From Gavia stellata (taxonomy: Eukaryota > Chordata > Aves > Gaviiformes > Gaviidae), in contig NC_082596.1 in the NCBI RefSeq assembly GCF_030936135.1, positions 14,608,155-14,672,154 of the forward strand: DNA of 64,000 nucleotides, read 5' to 3'. A program made the translations under genes and the position numbers. Under the pieces are notes generated by a model. That model was not told the DNA's origin and made no database searches. It saw only the letters and a list, made by a program, of their open reading frames with translations. Position 1 is the first letter of the stretch. Each line of letters begins with the position of its first letter. Of the stretch, positions 9,801 through 20,690 are shown piece by piece.

Positions 9801-12800
9801 AATTAAATTTGTAATTGCCTTTATTCGGCTTAATTACTTTTGGGGTGTAGGGGTATGAGTAACCTTAATCTGTTCTCAACTTGCTGAATTTAGTTAAACA
9901 AATAATTCCCACTCAGAGAAAGATTTGGAAAGAGGAAGAAGGAGGGGGAAAACGACAGGGGAAGGGTGGAGAAAAAATCACAGTTTTCAGAAACTGTGAC
10001 TTGTTACCTGTAGGCACTGCAGGATCTTGCCCTCGAGCAACTCCTACTCAATGGCAGGATCTTCAAATATGCAAAAGTAGATACAAGGGTTCTGTAAATC
10101 TAGGATAATCCTAATTCAGTTTGCAAAGGAAGTACAAACAGGAAACTTAAACCAATTAAATATTTGATACAGGATTCCAGGATCTATCATTGAGATGCAG
10201 GAAAAGAATTACAGAATTTATTAAATACAGTACTAAATGAAATTTAACAATAAACATTAGAACTATAGAACAAAAAGTGTGGTCAAGGTTTAAAACTGAA
10301 CCCAAAATCAAGATTCCTTGATTTCTACCAATTCATCATCGACCTTGTGAAAACTACACAATGTGATTCAATTTACTGGACTCTAAAATTATTTTTTATT
10401 GATGCCCTGTTCTTATACCTATATTATTTTGTCCTACCTACTAGAAATATTAGAACATTCAACTTATTGAAGCCATCGCAAACAATTTAGTGCAAATTCT
10501 GCCTTAATGAAATCCTCAGGACTTAGCCATTTTGACAGTCTCACTATGGCATTATAAGTCTGACATAAAAGCTAAAATTATACGGATGTAAGCCATATAA
10601 ATGATGTAATAGCAGATGTAGGGAAAATAAAGGCATAAGAAGAAACAGAAAATTCTCTCTGGGCTGTTCTCCAAAAGAATTCTCTGTGGATGAAGCTATT
10701 ACAGGAAAATAGAATTAAATGTGACAAATACATACTTTAAAACACCAGGAAACTGAAAGAACAGAAGTGTCTAAAAAACCGGCCTGTGAGGTGAAAACAT
10801 AGAGAAGTACCTGGTGAAACCACCTGTGCTTTCCTGCAAGTGTGTACCTTTGGTTTGCCTGTAACTATTGCAACACTGATGTTAATGTTTGCTCCCTGGA
10901 CAGGAGTTGCAGAAGACAGGCATGTGTGGAATTCCCCAGCCGTCCCCAGGGCATCAGCCTGCCTTGCTGCTCCTTTTTATTTTTCATAGACAAAGTGTGG
11001 ATTAGTAACTTTGCATGCCTGAAATTGCCAAATATAATCCACAGAGCCCTAAATCCATACATATTACACAGCATTACAAAACCTTTCTTCTTTAAATGAG
11101 TATGGTGATTTTTTTCATTCCAGATGACTTACAGCAAGTAATTAAAGGGATCATTAGCAAAGAAGTGTACAAAAATCCTTAAGCCTCCCATGATCAGTCT
11201 GCTTTCTTAACAAGTGGAATTGACACTTACAGCACCCCATTTAACATAGGTTGTTCTGGGCATATATCACGTTTTCTTCCTAGACTCAAAACCAAAACAT
11301 CAGCTGATCAGATCTGCTGTGTCTCCACCTTGCTTGAGTAACAAGTCTGTCCTTACAGCAATTTACAGCTCCGTCAAGGACTTCCCGAGTTACAACTTTG
11401 GGTAAACCACGCATTTTCTCTTTGCTCCAGTGCCGTATGATCAGCTTTGTGTGTGCAGAAGCAGCTCTTCCAGGCAGGGACGGTCTCCCTAAAAGTATGT
11501 CCTGTGCATAGCAAATAGGTGTTTCAACACAGTTTGAGCCTCCGGGCATTCCTGCAATGCGAACAATAATAACCGAACGATCCGCTGATGTGATAATAAC
11601 AGCGTCTGCTGTGTTTGCCTTAAAATAGATAATTATAGCCTTGCCCTGTGTTAGTGAGAAAGGAATGAATAGCCATACTATCCTTATACAGCAGCAATAC
11701 CACCGTGTGTCCCCACGCCTTGCTTCCTCAGCAGCTCCCCTGCATTCTGAGGAGCTAGAAAAGAATAATCTGACTCCAGTCCTGCTGAAGTTATGAAAAA
11801 CCCACTATGAAGTTGGGTAGTCTCTTCAGGGTGGTTGAACTGTGGAAGCAGCCCTACCAGCCCTCTCCAGTGCCCTCCACCCTCTCAGCTGGTGACGGTC
11901 ACATTGTCACCCGGGCCACCAAGGAGAGTCCATGGTCAGGCATGGTCAGGAGTCAGGCTGCCTGCAGGCTTGCTGTGCACAGCCGTGAGCACAGCAAGTC
12001 GCCTGTTCAGGATTCGTCCCTCTCTTTGAGCAACAGCAGCTGTCAGCTTTAGCTCTGCTTTCCTTACTGTCCTCTTCTCCAGCCCTCCTCGTAGGTCAGC
12101 TCCATGCTGCTGCTCCAGCCCCTGTCCAGGTCCCTTGCTCTGCACCAGCTCCAGCCCTGCCTCAGCTCCTTGTTCCTTGGGTTTCTGTCTTGGTTTACCT
12201 CCCTCACCTTGGGGAATCCCACTTTTGGCTGCTGGTGCTGTAACAAAGTCATGGTGTGGAGGTAACAACCAACCATGATGAGGCATGGCTGGTGGGAAGA
12301 AATGAAGGAATCGTAAGGCTGAAGTTCAATGTCCGCTTGTGCATTAATGCAGCCCTTACAGTTTTGAGCCAGAGCCATGTCAAGTCAGGCAATCGTTTTA
12401 ATACCTAAAACTGTGGTTTTATGTGTGCAATAACTCAGGCTAAATTACCCTGACCTCCTGAGCAAGTCCAATATGCAAAATAACAAGCCCATGTAGTATG
12501 AGAGGAGCAGAAAAGGGCTCAGTTCCCCTAGAATGGGATGTTCCAGCTCCAGCCCAACAGGCTTCTCAGGACAGTGATGGGGCTGATTTTATGTGAAACC
12601 AGGTATGAAAATGGAGTCCTAATATGTAAAAACTACAAGTGATGCAGTGGCTCAGCCAACAGGTCCAGTTCCCTGCCTTTGTCCACTCCACCACAAAACA
12701 TGCTCAAGCTCAGCTCAACCCTCAGCAGAGGACCAACCTAACTGGTGTCAGAGCTCCTCCAGCGTTGCCAGCCCAACACATGATGGCCCCTTGCTGGGCC

Positions 12801-12870
12801 AGAGCCAGTTCAGTTATCACCTTACAATGCTGAGCTTTCTCATGTACAACAACACTTTGCTTCTCACCTC
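6808..12870. other. Intergenic, no gene recognised
   Basis: About 6 kb without a supported gene. It contains a possible weak MIR relic (about 7210-7370), a G-run at 9710-9723, an AT-rich block with TAATTG and TTAATTAC cores (9781-9850), and a CATGGTCAGG doublet (11934-11953). A run open on both strands at 11286-11549 has no recognisable protein similarity. Most other open frames are under 100 codons. Confidence 0.55.
7210..7370 (+). repeat. Possible MIR SINE relic
   Basis: Weak resemblance to MIR: CTCTGCTTCAGTTTGTCTGGC recalls the MIR core CCTCAGTTTCCTCATCTG. Further on, GAAGCACTTTAAGATTCG with GAAAGTATTAGC recalls the MIR 3' end. The order is right but identity is low, so this could be chance. 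Confidence 0.3.
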
Positions 12871-13036
12871 AGGAGCTCACAGCACCAAGCCTGTCAGAGT
12901 TCAAGGGGCATCTGGACGACACTCTTAGTCATATGGTTTAGTTTTAGGTAGTCCTGCAAGGAGCAGGGAGTTGGACTCGATGATCCCTATGAGTCCCTTC
13001 CAACTGAGATATTCTATGACTCTATGAGTCTATGAC
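12871..13036 (+). mobile_element. CR1 LINE 3' fragment
   Basis: Reads AGGAGCTCACAGCACCAAGC, CAGAGTTCAAGGGGCATCTGG, GAGTTGGACTCGATGATCC and CCCTTCCAACTGAGATATTC, and ends with the repeated TCTATGAC/TCTATGAG octamers. This is the ORF2 end plus 3' UTR of a CR1 subfamily different from the copy at 4758. Confidence 0.92.
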
Positions 13037-16000
13037 TTCTTTGGGCTTCCATCCTTTTTCAGAGAAAGCTGTTCCTTCCTTCTTAAAAGGCTGTGGCTAT
13101 ATGTTGGGATATCATTTATCCCCAAGTTTGCTATTGGAAATGTTCTATTCTGCTGAGATGGCACCAATAAAGAAACAAAACTACACAAAAGCTGCTTGCA
13201 GTACAGAATACAGATTCAAATAATGTCAGCAATGAACAAAGCATTGGTGAGTAACGCTGACGAAAAAAAATACAAGCCTAAAGGATTTTTATAGCGGTTT
13301 TTATTTTTACTGTTGTAGGATAATTATTGCTGTTCTAATCTACTAGTTTTACCCTGGGTTTTGCTTTTCTTTGATTGTATGAGGTTTTTTTGTTCTTGGC
13401 AATTTAAGATTCAAAAACTAGTTTAGGTAAATGGAACAAATTATTTCAATTGCCAGTCCTGTTCTTCATAACCATGACACAAAACCGGCTCACATTTTGA
13501 CAACGCTGTCAGTCAGGACTGTATGGGGAAAAGTGCCTCAGATGCAAAAGAAAGTGCGAGGAACTTGCGGCAAAGAGAAGCCACTTCAATACTGACTGCC
13601 GCTATGCTTAGCCATTTCAGAAGCAAAACCTTGAAATTATACTAAATTTGTACATATTTATTAATCAAGCATCTGGGCAGAAAGCAGGAGTCTGTTTGTC
13701 TGTTTGTAAGACCCAGGAGCAGTTAGGCAGCAGGAGCATGTTCTCTGGAAGCAGACGACCTCCCCAGCCTGCAGAACAGAATGGGGCAGCTGAAAGTCAA
13801 AACGCTTTTCCAACCCTGGGGTCTCCTATGCAGAGAGGATCTTCACTGGGGAGGGGAAAAATCAGAAAGGCATGCTGCTGGCTATACATGAGAAGGGATA
13901 TGTCACCCATGGAAATTGCTATGCACTGTAGACTTATAATTTAGTGGTGGTTCAGACAGTATCAATGGGAATGCTGCAAAAACTCCCTGCAGCAGCCCAG
14001 TCTGATTGATGGGATTTTGTACAGTGTTGAGGGGAAAGGAAAGGTTTGAGCCAAGACAAAATGCATTTATTTCTTTACTCAGGCAAAACACCCATTCACT
14101 TTGACTTGACCCTGTCTGAAGTCCACGTTGTCTTCATTGAAGGTTTTGGCTGAGTAAAGACTGAAGGTTTTCACCTTGCAAGCTTTAGCTCCCAAACAGT
14201 GAGGAATTAATGACAGGCAGTTTTCAATTATTAACGCCTATAGTCGATTGCCATGTTCCATCCCCATAATTAAAGAGCTATAGGTGTTACGGTTAATGAG
14301 TGCTTTAGCACGAGCTTAGTTGCATATCCACTCATCAATGAAGTGATCTATTGAAATACCTGTGAAGCAGTGAATAATTTGTCTTCACTTTGAAAGTGAA
14401 AACTCTGAGATGGGAAACAATTCGGAAAATTCACAGCCACTGTCAATATTCCTATTCAGCCACTCAGCATCCTAGTTTTTTTCCAGCTCCCCATTTTGTC
14501 CTTCAGGACTGAATAAATTTCAGCAACTATCAGACTTTGCATACTGAGGTGAAGGAGAAAGAAGAAAAGAACTGAGGTTGCATCATTAGTGTCACTTCAT
14601 TCCTATTACTGTCTTTCTACACTTCAGTCTGAAAAAAAAACAGTTCAAACAAGTTCAGAGCAAACCTTTGAAAAATCAGTATCAGCCATGTATAGGCCTT
14701 TGGGAGCAAAATGAATTTATTTCCCATGTTTCACAGAACACATGAGCTTCCTTAGCTGTCATACTATATCTTCAGAATATCATCTAGAAGCATTAAAAGA
14801 TCATTTGAATGATCTCTCGACTGATGTACATTTGAAGTGACCATGAGGAGCATATATTTTTCATAAAGAAAATCAATCTGGAAATGAAGGGAGAATATCT
14901 TCTGCTGAACATCTCGCAGTAAAAAAATTAACAGGGAAAGTTTGACACATTTCCTTTCTGCAAACAGGCAGCAGTGATTGTATTTGTTGTCTACCAAAGG
15001 CTATTTAAATAGCTTGTCTAAGAAAATTTGTTTGAGTACATTCAAGCCTGTGAGCTGCTTGCAGACTGAACATTTATTTCTGGTATTCAAGCTCTGCCCT
15101 CGGTCACCTAAGATACATGATATTGATTTTCTTTCCCAACTGGAAAACTTAATGTCCACAAACTTTTACTATTTCTATTCAAAACAGGTTTGATTTTGTC
15201 ACCAGTGTGAATTAGAGCCGTGATTAAACAAGTCCTGTCTGTGACCTCAGGCTGCAGTCTTTCTCACACACATGTCCATACACAATCGTCTCCTTTCAGA
15301 AACGGCCATGAAAAGTGCACAGCCCGAGCGATAGCAGCTACCTGGAGCCTCCCAGTTAACCCCGGCCAAAGATGGGCTTCCAAAAGCCTGCTTAGAAATC
15401 ACCAAAAATGCCAGTGATTAAACTTGTATCCCTGTACAGACAACTCGGACGTGAAATCGGGATGGCACTTACATACCTGCCTTTTTCATGCATGAGTTCA
15501 TCTCAGTGCTGACTTGGGTTTCTGAGCAAAAATTGAGAATATATCCAACACAGACACTGGAGCAGTTTAAGGCTGTCACAGTACAAGCTGCAGTACAAAA
15601 CTCTGTACAAATCTCCAGCTGAGCCAACATCCCTCAACCCCCTGAATTCATTATGGAAGATACATATGCCCAATGCCTTTATTTTTTTAAGGAGAGAGAA
15701 AAGGGCACATGGCTGAACCAAAGAGTGAAATGGGAGCGAAAGAAGAAAGGAAAAAAGAAAAAAGAAAAAGAAACGGGAAGTTTCACCAAAAAAATTCATC
15801 TATTGCAAGTAGCAGAAGCAGAGGCCGCTGCCTTCAAGATCAGTGGACGTGGTTTGCCTTGACCAGGCTTAGCACCGAACCCAGAGCACCAGCTGCAAAA
15901 CCAAGCCCCAGAGCTGGGATTGCAAGGGGAGTCGGTGGAGGCACGGCGGCTGACTCGGGCCCAGCTCCTCCGTAATCCCTCGGGACATCTGCTTGTGGGA

Positions 16001-16702
16001 GACCCAAATAACCTGCTCTGTCCTGTCTTTCAGTCTGTCTTTCCCCTCTCTTTAACTCCTTGTGAAAAGTCGAGCCTTTGCCGGTTCTGGTTTAATAATG
16101 AAAGAAACACCCCCTTCAAAACATTTAAATAAATATTTTTAATCGCTCAGAGGTTGAAGGATTTTCTGCCCTGTAAAAGTATGAAAAAGGGGAAAAGAAG
16201 CATGTGACTATCTTTTGACTAACATACGCAGCAGTCTGGGACAGATGTCTCAACCAAAAGGTCAACCAGCGATATTCCTTTCACTTCACTAAAAGGCATT
16301 TCTCTAACCGTGGCATCCACCACTGCAAAATGTCACCAGCCATGCAGCCCAGGGTTGTGCTGCTAAGTAGGGCACGATCTGTAATAATAATATCAAACCT
16401 GGGGAAAAAAATCTGTACTTTTATTCTCCGGAGGCTCTACAAAGCCCGTTGTTTCGGCCAGAAGCTGCCTGCGATAGGAGCGGCAGCTGGTAGCTCTTAC
16501 TTTCCGATCCTGCCTCCGCAGATGGTTCGCTGCACAGACCTCGGCAAGCTGCTCAGCCTTTCTGCACCTGCCATTTTTCTTCATCTCTGAAATTTTAATT
16601 TTATTTTGTGCTCGCACTTCCCTCTGTAAAAGCCCTGCGCTAGCCTGTTCATCCTCATCAGAATGCCCCTCCACGGCAGATGAATATCGGTGTTCCTGTT
16701 TC
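13037..16702. other. Intergenic, no gene recognised
   Basis: AT-rich DNA. It contains a candidate regulatory block (14200-14400, listed separately) and an uninterrupted 36-base purine run at 15738-15773. No open frame resembles a known protein. Confidence 0.55.
14200..14400. promoter_or_regulatory. Candidate conserved noncoding element, homeodomain-core cluster
   Basis: Within about 100 bases are GGAATTAATGAC, CAATTATTAACG, ATAATTAAAG and GGTTAATGAG, all with TAAT-type homeodomain cores, followed by a POU-like TTGCATATCC. Dense cores in a gene desert next to a developmental locus are typical of vertebrate enhancers. Conservation cannot be seen from one sequence, so this is a guess from composition. 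Confidence 0.25.
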
Positions 16703-16790
16703 AATAAGATGGAGAAATTGAAGCATGGAAATTAAATTACTAGTCCACAGTCTCAGACCTCTCTGAATCAAAGCAATATCTTTTTGGCTT
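16703..16790 (-). repeat. MIR SINE relic, reverse orientation
   Basis: AAGATGGAGAAATTGAAGCATGG followed by TTAAATTACTAGTCCACAGTCTCA matches the minus strand of MIR in order: the ACAGATGAGGAAACTGAGGC box, then the AAGTGACTTGCCCAAGGTCACA box. It is heavily diverged, as expected for an element more than 100 million years old. Confidence 0.55.
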
Positions 16791-16837
16791 GTAGAGGTGT
16801 CCTCTCACTACAAGATCATTTCTTCCCATCTAGTTCG

Positions 16838-16930
16838 GAGATAATAATATCTCTGTAACTAATACCTATGGTTGTTATGAGAATCTGCCGTTGATTGTGT
16901 TGAAAATCTGAAGCAGTATAAAATATATTA
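16838..16930 (+). repeat. MIR SINE relic, forward orientation
   Basis: GAGATAATAATATCTCTG, then GGTTGTTATGAGAATCTG and CTGAAGCAGTATAAAATAT follow the order of the MIR 3' half: GGATAATAATACCTACC, GGGTTGTTGTGAGGATTAAA and the AAGTGC...TATAAAT tail. Together with the reversed relic about 50 bases to the left it forms an inverted pair. Confidence 0.5.
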
Positions 16931-19675
16931 CTGAGTAAAGAAGATGACAAAGTCACAGTGAAGGTGGAAAATGACAGCTATTCTTCTTAATTTTCAGGTT
17001 TTCATCTGTGGCAACGCGACGTGCCTCCTGGAGCCTTACCCCCCATTCTGTTATTGCTGTAGGGCTTTTCCAGAGGAGGTACGCAGGTGGACACTGCTCA
17101 AGGAGAGGAGATTAAAAGACAACGTGCTACTCTGAGCAAGGTACGGACCATCACAACAAGGACAATTTTTAAGAGACAGTCAGAAGAAATGTATATGATC
17201 AAGTGGAAGGGGTTGTGGGAGGATTTCTATTGCTTTGACGTAATTCACGAACAATGTTTCCATAGCTAAGAAAATCCTTTCTAAGCTTTCCTGCCCTTCC
17301 CTGCTGTGTCCCTCAAGGGTTAAGCCACCAGTGCAGTGCTCCCGAAGATGCGACTGAATTCCAGGGAGCTTGTGTAAGCCCCTCAGGACCGGAGAAATTA
17401 GAGGCAATGATTTCAAAATCAAGGAGGGCTGGGCTGCATCGAAAGGAAGGGATGAGGGAAGAGGCTGGAGCTCTGATCGGTGACTTTTAGATCCCAAACT
17501 AGAAATGACCTAGACTTTCTCCAGATGTCTAGGTCAGCGCCTGGGCCTCCTTAGAGCAGCCTGCTGTCCCTGCAGCCAGGGAGGGGGACAGTTTTAGCAC
17601 AAGACATTGAGAAAATCAGGCAGCTTGGTGTACAGACAGCTAGCAAGCAAACGTGCAGGATCCACAAAATTAATGTAAATTTGCTTTTGTAGCCAAATGG
17701 TGTAAGAATTGGCCTTTAAGCCAGACAGATGGTGTTAAACTTGGCTCAGAGTCCGGGACAGAGGTTTGTCTTGTCTATGGTTAAAGTTTTTGCTGGCAGA
17801 GCTATGTCATTTGAGAGTATGAAGAATTCATACCCCTAAACAGCACATCTGTGTATAGAAAGTCCTTTAATAACAGTTAGTTATTTCACTAATAATAGTA
17901 AGTTATTTCACTGGAAATTGGTTTTCTTTTTTTTTCCTTTTTCTCCCCCCTGAATTCTTAAGTATTTTATCATGGCCAAGTGCTTTCTTAGAATAAGAAA
18001 GTGTAGAGGGACCTTGTATGCACCAGGGGAAGTTTGCCAGTTGAGTTGAACCATGTAGACATGCAAATCTGCTTAGTGGAGACACAGTTTATAAAGGCAA
18101 AGGAGATGTATATCTAAATGGCCTGTTCATAACAGCAAACTCCTTCTAATGTAGACAGAACTGCTGTTTATTTTGTTATTCTGATAAGCACTAGCCCTTA
18201 ATAATATATTGAAGTATTAGACTTGAAGTTATTAAGGTTTGGCCTCTAGTTTCTCTGCCACTTGAGAGAACAAATCTTCCCTGAGATCCCAATTAGGAAG
18301 AAAAAAAAAAAAGCGGGGCGGGGGGGGTGGATTCAGGCACCAAAATGAGTTAGCTTCCAAACAGTTTCGGCACGGATGAGATATAGCCTTTCATCATTTT
18401 TGGAAACTTCCCTTTTCCAATTAGAGAATACAGCTGCTCCAATAGTGTCATGTCTGTTCAGCAAGAAGCAGGCACAATGTGCAAGCACTTGTAGCATCAA
18501 TAGGGACCATTGTTCGGAAAATATTGCCATTGAAATATTGTAAATGTGAATAGCATTAACTTCCCATTCATCTTTTGCTGTCACACTCTGTTTATTTTAC
18601 TGTGCCACCTGAATGAAAGCGCAGGCTCTCATGTGCTTGTAGGTCCTGTATCACCTAACAAATTTCTGATTGTTTGTATTCGCTGCTCTTCCCTTCCTCC
18701 CTGCTGAGCTTCTAGCAGGGATTTGGGCATTAATGAAACTCCTCCCCAAATTGTCGTTTTCCTGCCAAGAACTTTACATAAGGCCTATTTCTTCTTTATG
18801 TTATTCTGTGCAAAGCCCTTTATATTGCTTTTCTACTCAAGGAACAAAAGACACTTGTTCAGCAGCAGAGGGGAATCAAAAGAACATATTCTTTCAGGTA
18901 ATGGCACGCTTCCATTGATCAGTTTTCTCTCGTGAACATTGTGTACTCCAGTTCTTGCTACAAAAGAGAGTAAGAAGTCATATCCCAGAAGAAGTTAATC
19001 ACACTTGACTAGCTACACTCTGTCCTGAATTATGAGTATCATGAAACAACACAAGTTGCTGAAGCCAATATTCCTTGATCACTTCATTTCTTTTATAGCC
19101 TCAACCTTCCTGCTTTCCCATGGCATTCTTGCAGATTTAAAGCAGTTTTATCTGTAATGAACAGAGTATCATTCTCTTATTGACAGTAAACATGCATCTC
19201 CGTTTTAATTAATTTTAGCACTGTAGGATTTACAGTACAGAACTGCAGATACTGCAAAGGAGGTTGCATGTGTGTGGGGATGAGTGTGTGTGTATGTGAT
19301 GGAGAGCTGGGAGAGGGCAGGGGATAATTCTGTACTGAACTACTATGACTTCTGCCTCTAATGCTGCAGCTTTTTTTAATCCTTCTGTTTTCATGGGACC
19401 TGCATCAAATCCTATTATATGTTTGGGAATCTTGCAATGGGCTTCAGTGGGAGGTGGATTAGATCCAGGTCACTAAACGGTGTTGATGGACAGTCAACAT
19501 GGGTGTATCTATCACTTACTCACTTTGCAGCATTTGCTAAAAATAGGGAAGGCACCACTGACTTGTGCAGTGGAGTGTGCTGTGCTGACCTGCTGTCTGT
19601 GAAGAACAAGCTGAATGATGTGGCTAGGAAAGCACAGATCTTTTCTGACCCTATTTTTCCTTCAGCTAACTCAGA
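16931..19675. other. Intergenic, no gene recognised
   Basis: No gene supported. Notable are a pyrimidine tract at 17922-17951, a doubled AGTTATTTCACT just left of it, an A-run followed by a G-run (18299-18330), and a short GT-rich stretch (19263-19301). Confidence 0.55.
18299..18330. repeat. A-run joined to a G-run
   Basis: About fourteen A residues run into AGCGGGGCGGGGGGGGTGG. The G side could form short quadruplexes. The join could be the poly-A end of an old retrocopy, but no retrocopy body is visible to its left. Confidence 0.6.
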
Positions 19676-20690
19676 GTCACAAAATCACAGAACCTCTGGA
19701 GGTCTCTAGTCCAGCCTTCTGCTCAGACCAGGGTTGCTCAGGGCTGTGTCCAGTTGATATTGCAGTATCCACAAGGATGGAGAATCACAGTCTTCTGGGG
19801 CCCTGTTTTAATATTTGAGCACCGTTGCAGGATTTTTTCACCTCTTAGCAATCCTTATATACTTACATTCTCATATCAATTTCATAGTGTGTCCATTGCT
19901 TCCCTGAGCACCCTGAGAAGAGTCTGGCTGCGTCTTCTCTACATCCTCCTATTAGGTAGATGTAAACTGCATTAAGAACCCCCTGAGCCTTCTCCAGGCT
20001 GAACTAGCCCAACTCTCTCAGCCTCTCCTCTTACAACATGTGCTTCAGGCCCTGACTATCTCAGTGACCCTCCATGGGACTTGCTCTGGTTTGTTAATGT
20101 CTTTCTTGCACTGGGGAGCCCAAAACTGGTCACATTGCTCCAGATGCAGTCTTAAAGGTGCTAAATAAAGGAGGAAGACTCACTTTCCTCCTGTTAGCTA
20201 CATTTTTGGTAATACAGCCCAGTGCAAGGACACACCGTTCAACTAGACCCCCAGGTCTTTTCTGCAAAGCTGCTTTCTAGGCAGTTGGCCCCCAGCCTGT
20301 ACTGGTGCAGTGGGTTATTCTGGTCCGGGTGCAGGAGTTTGGACTGACATTTGCTGAACTTCATGAGTACCTGTCAGCTCACCTCTCCAGCCTGTCCTGG
20401 TCCCTCTGAATAGCAGCCCTACCCTCCAGGGTATTGACTGCTTACCCACAAACTCACTGAGAGTGCACTTTATCCTGTCATCCCATTAATAAAGACATTA
20501 AACAGTACTGGCCCAAATATTAATCCCTGAAACACCCCACTAGTAACTGGCTGCCAGCTACTCCAGGCCATGGATCACTTAACAATCGAATTTTCCACCT
20601 CTCTTGTCATCCACTCAGCCAGTCCGTATTTCACCACATGGGCAATTTCAGTGATAAGGTGATCATGGGCAACACAGGGAAACCTGCTGT
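19676..20690 (-). mobile_element. Old CR1 LINE, about 1 kb, reverse orientation
   Basis: The 3' end is at the left: CACAGAACCTCTGGAGGTCTC and GACCAGGGTTGCTCAGGGC. Then come CTGAGAAGAGTCTGGCTGCG, CTTCTCCAGGCTGAACTAG, CACTGGGGAGCCCAAAACTGG, CCCCCAGCCTGTACTGGTGC, TGAACTTCATGAGTACC and CTCTCCAGCCTGTCCTGG. These follow the CR1 3' UTR and ORF2 reverse transcriptase region in order, read on the minus strand. There are many small deletions and no intact frame. Similarity fades near 20690. It is more eroded than the copy at the left edge. Confidence 0.9.

Noticed and set aside
11286..11549. Minus-strand 87-codon frame considered as a retrocopy
   Set aside because: No protein family recognised, no poly-A tail and no target duplication.
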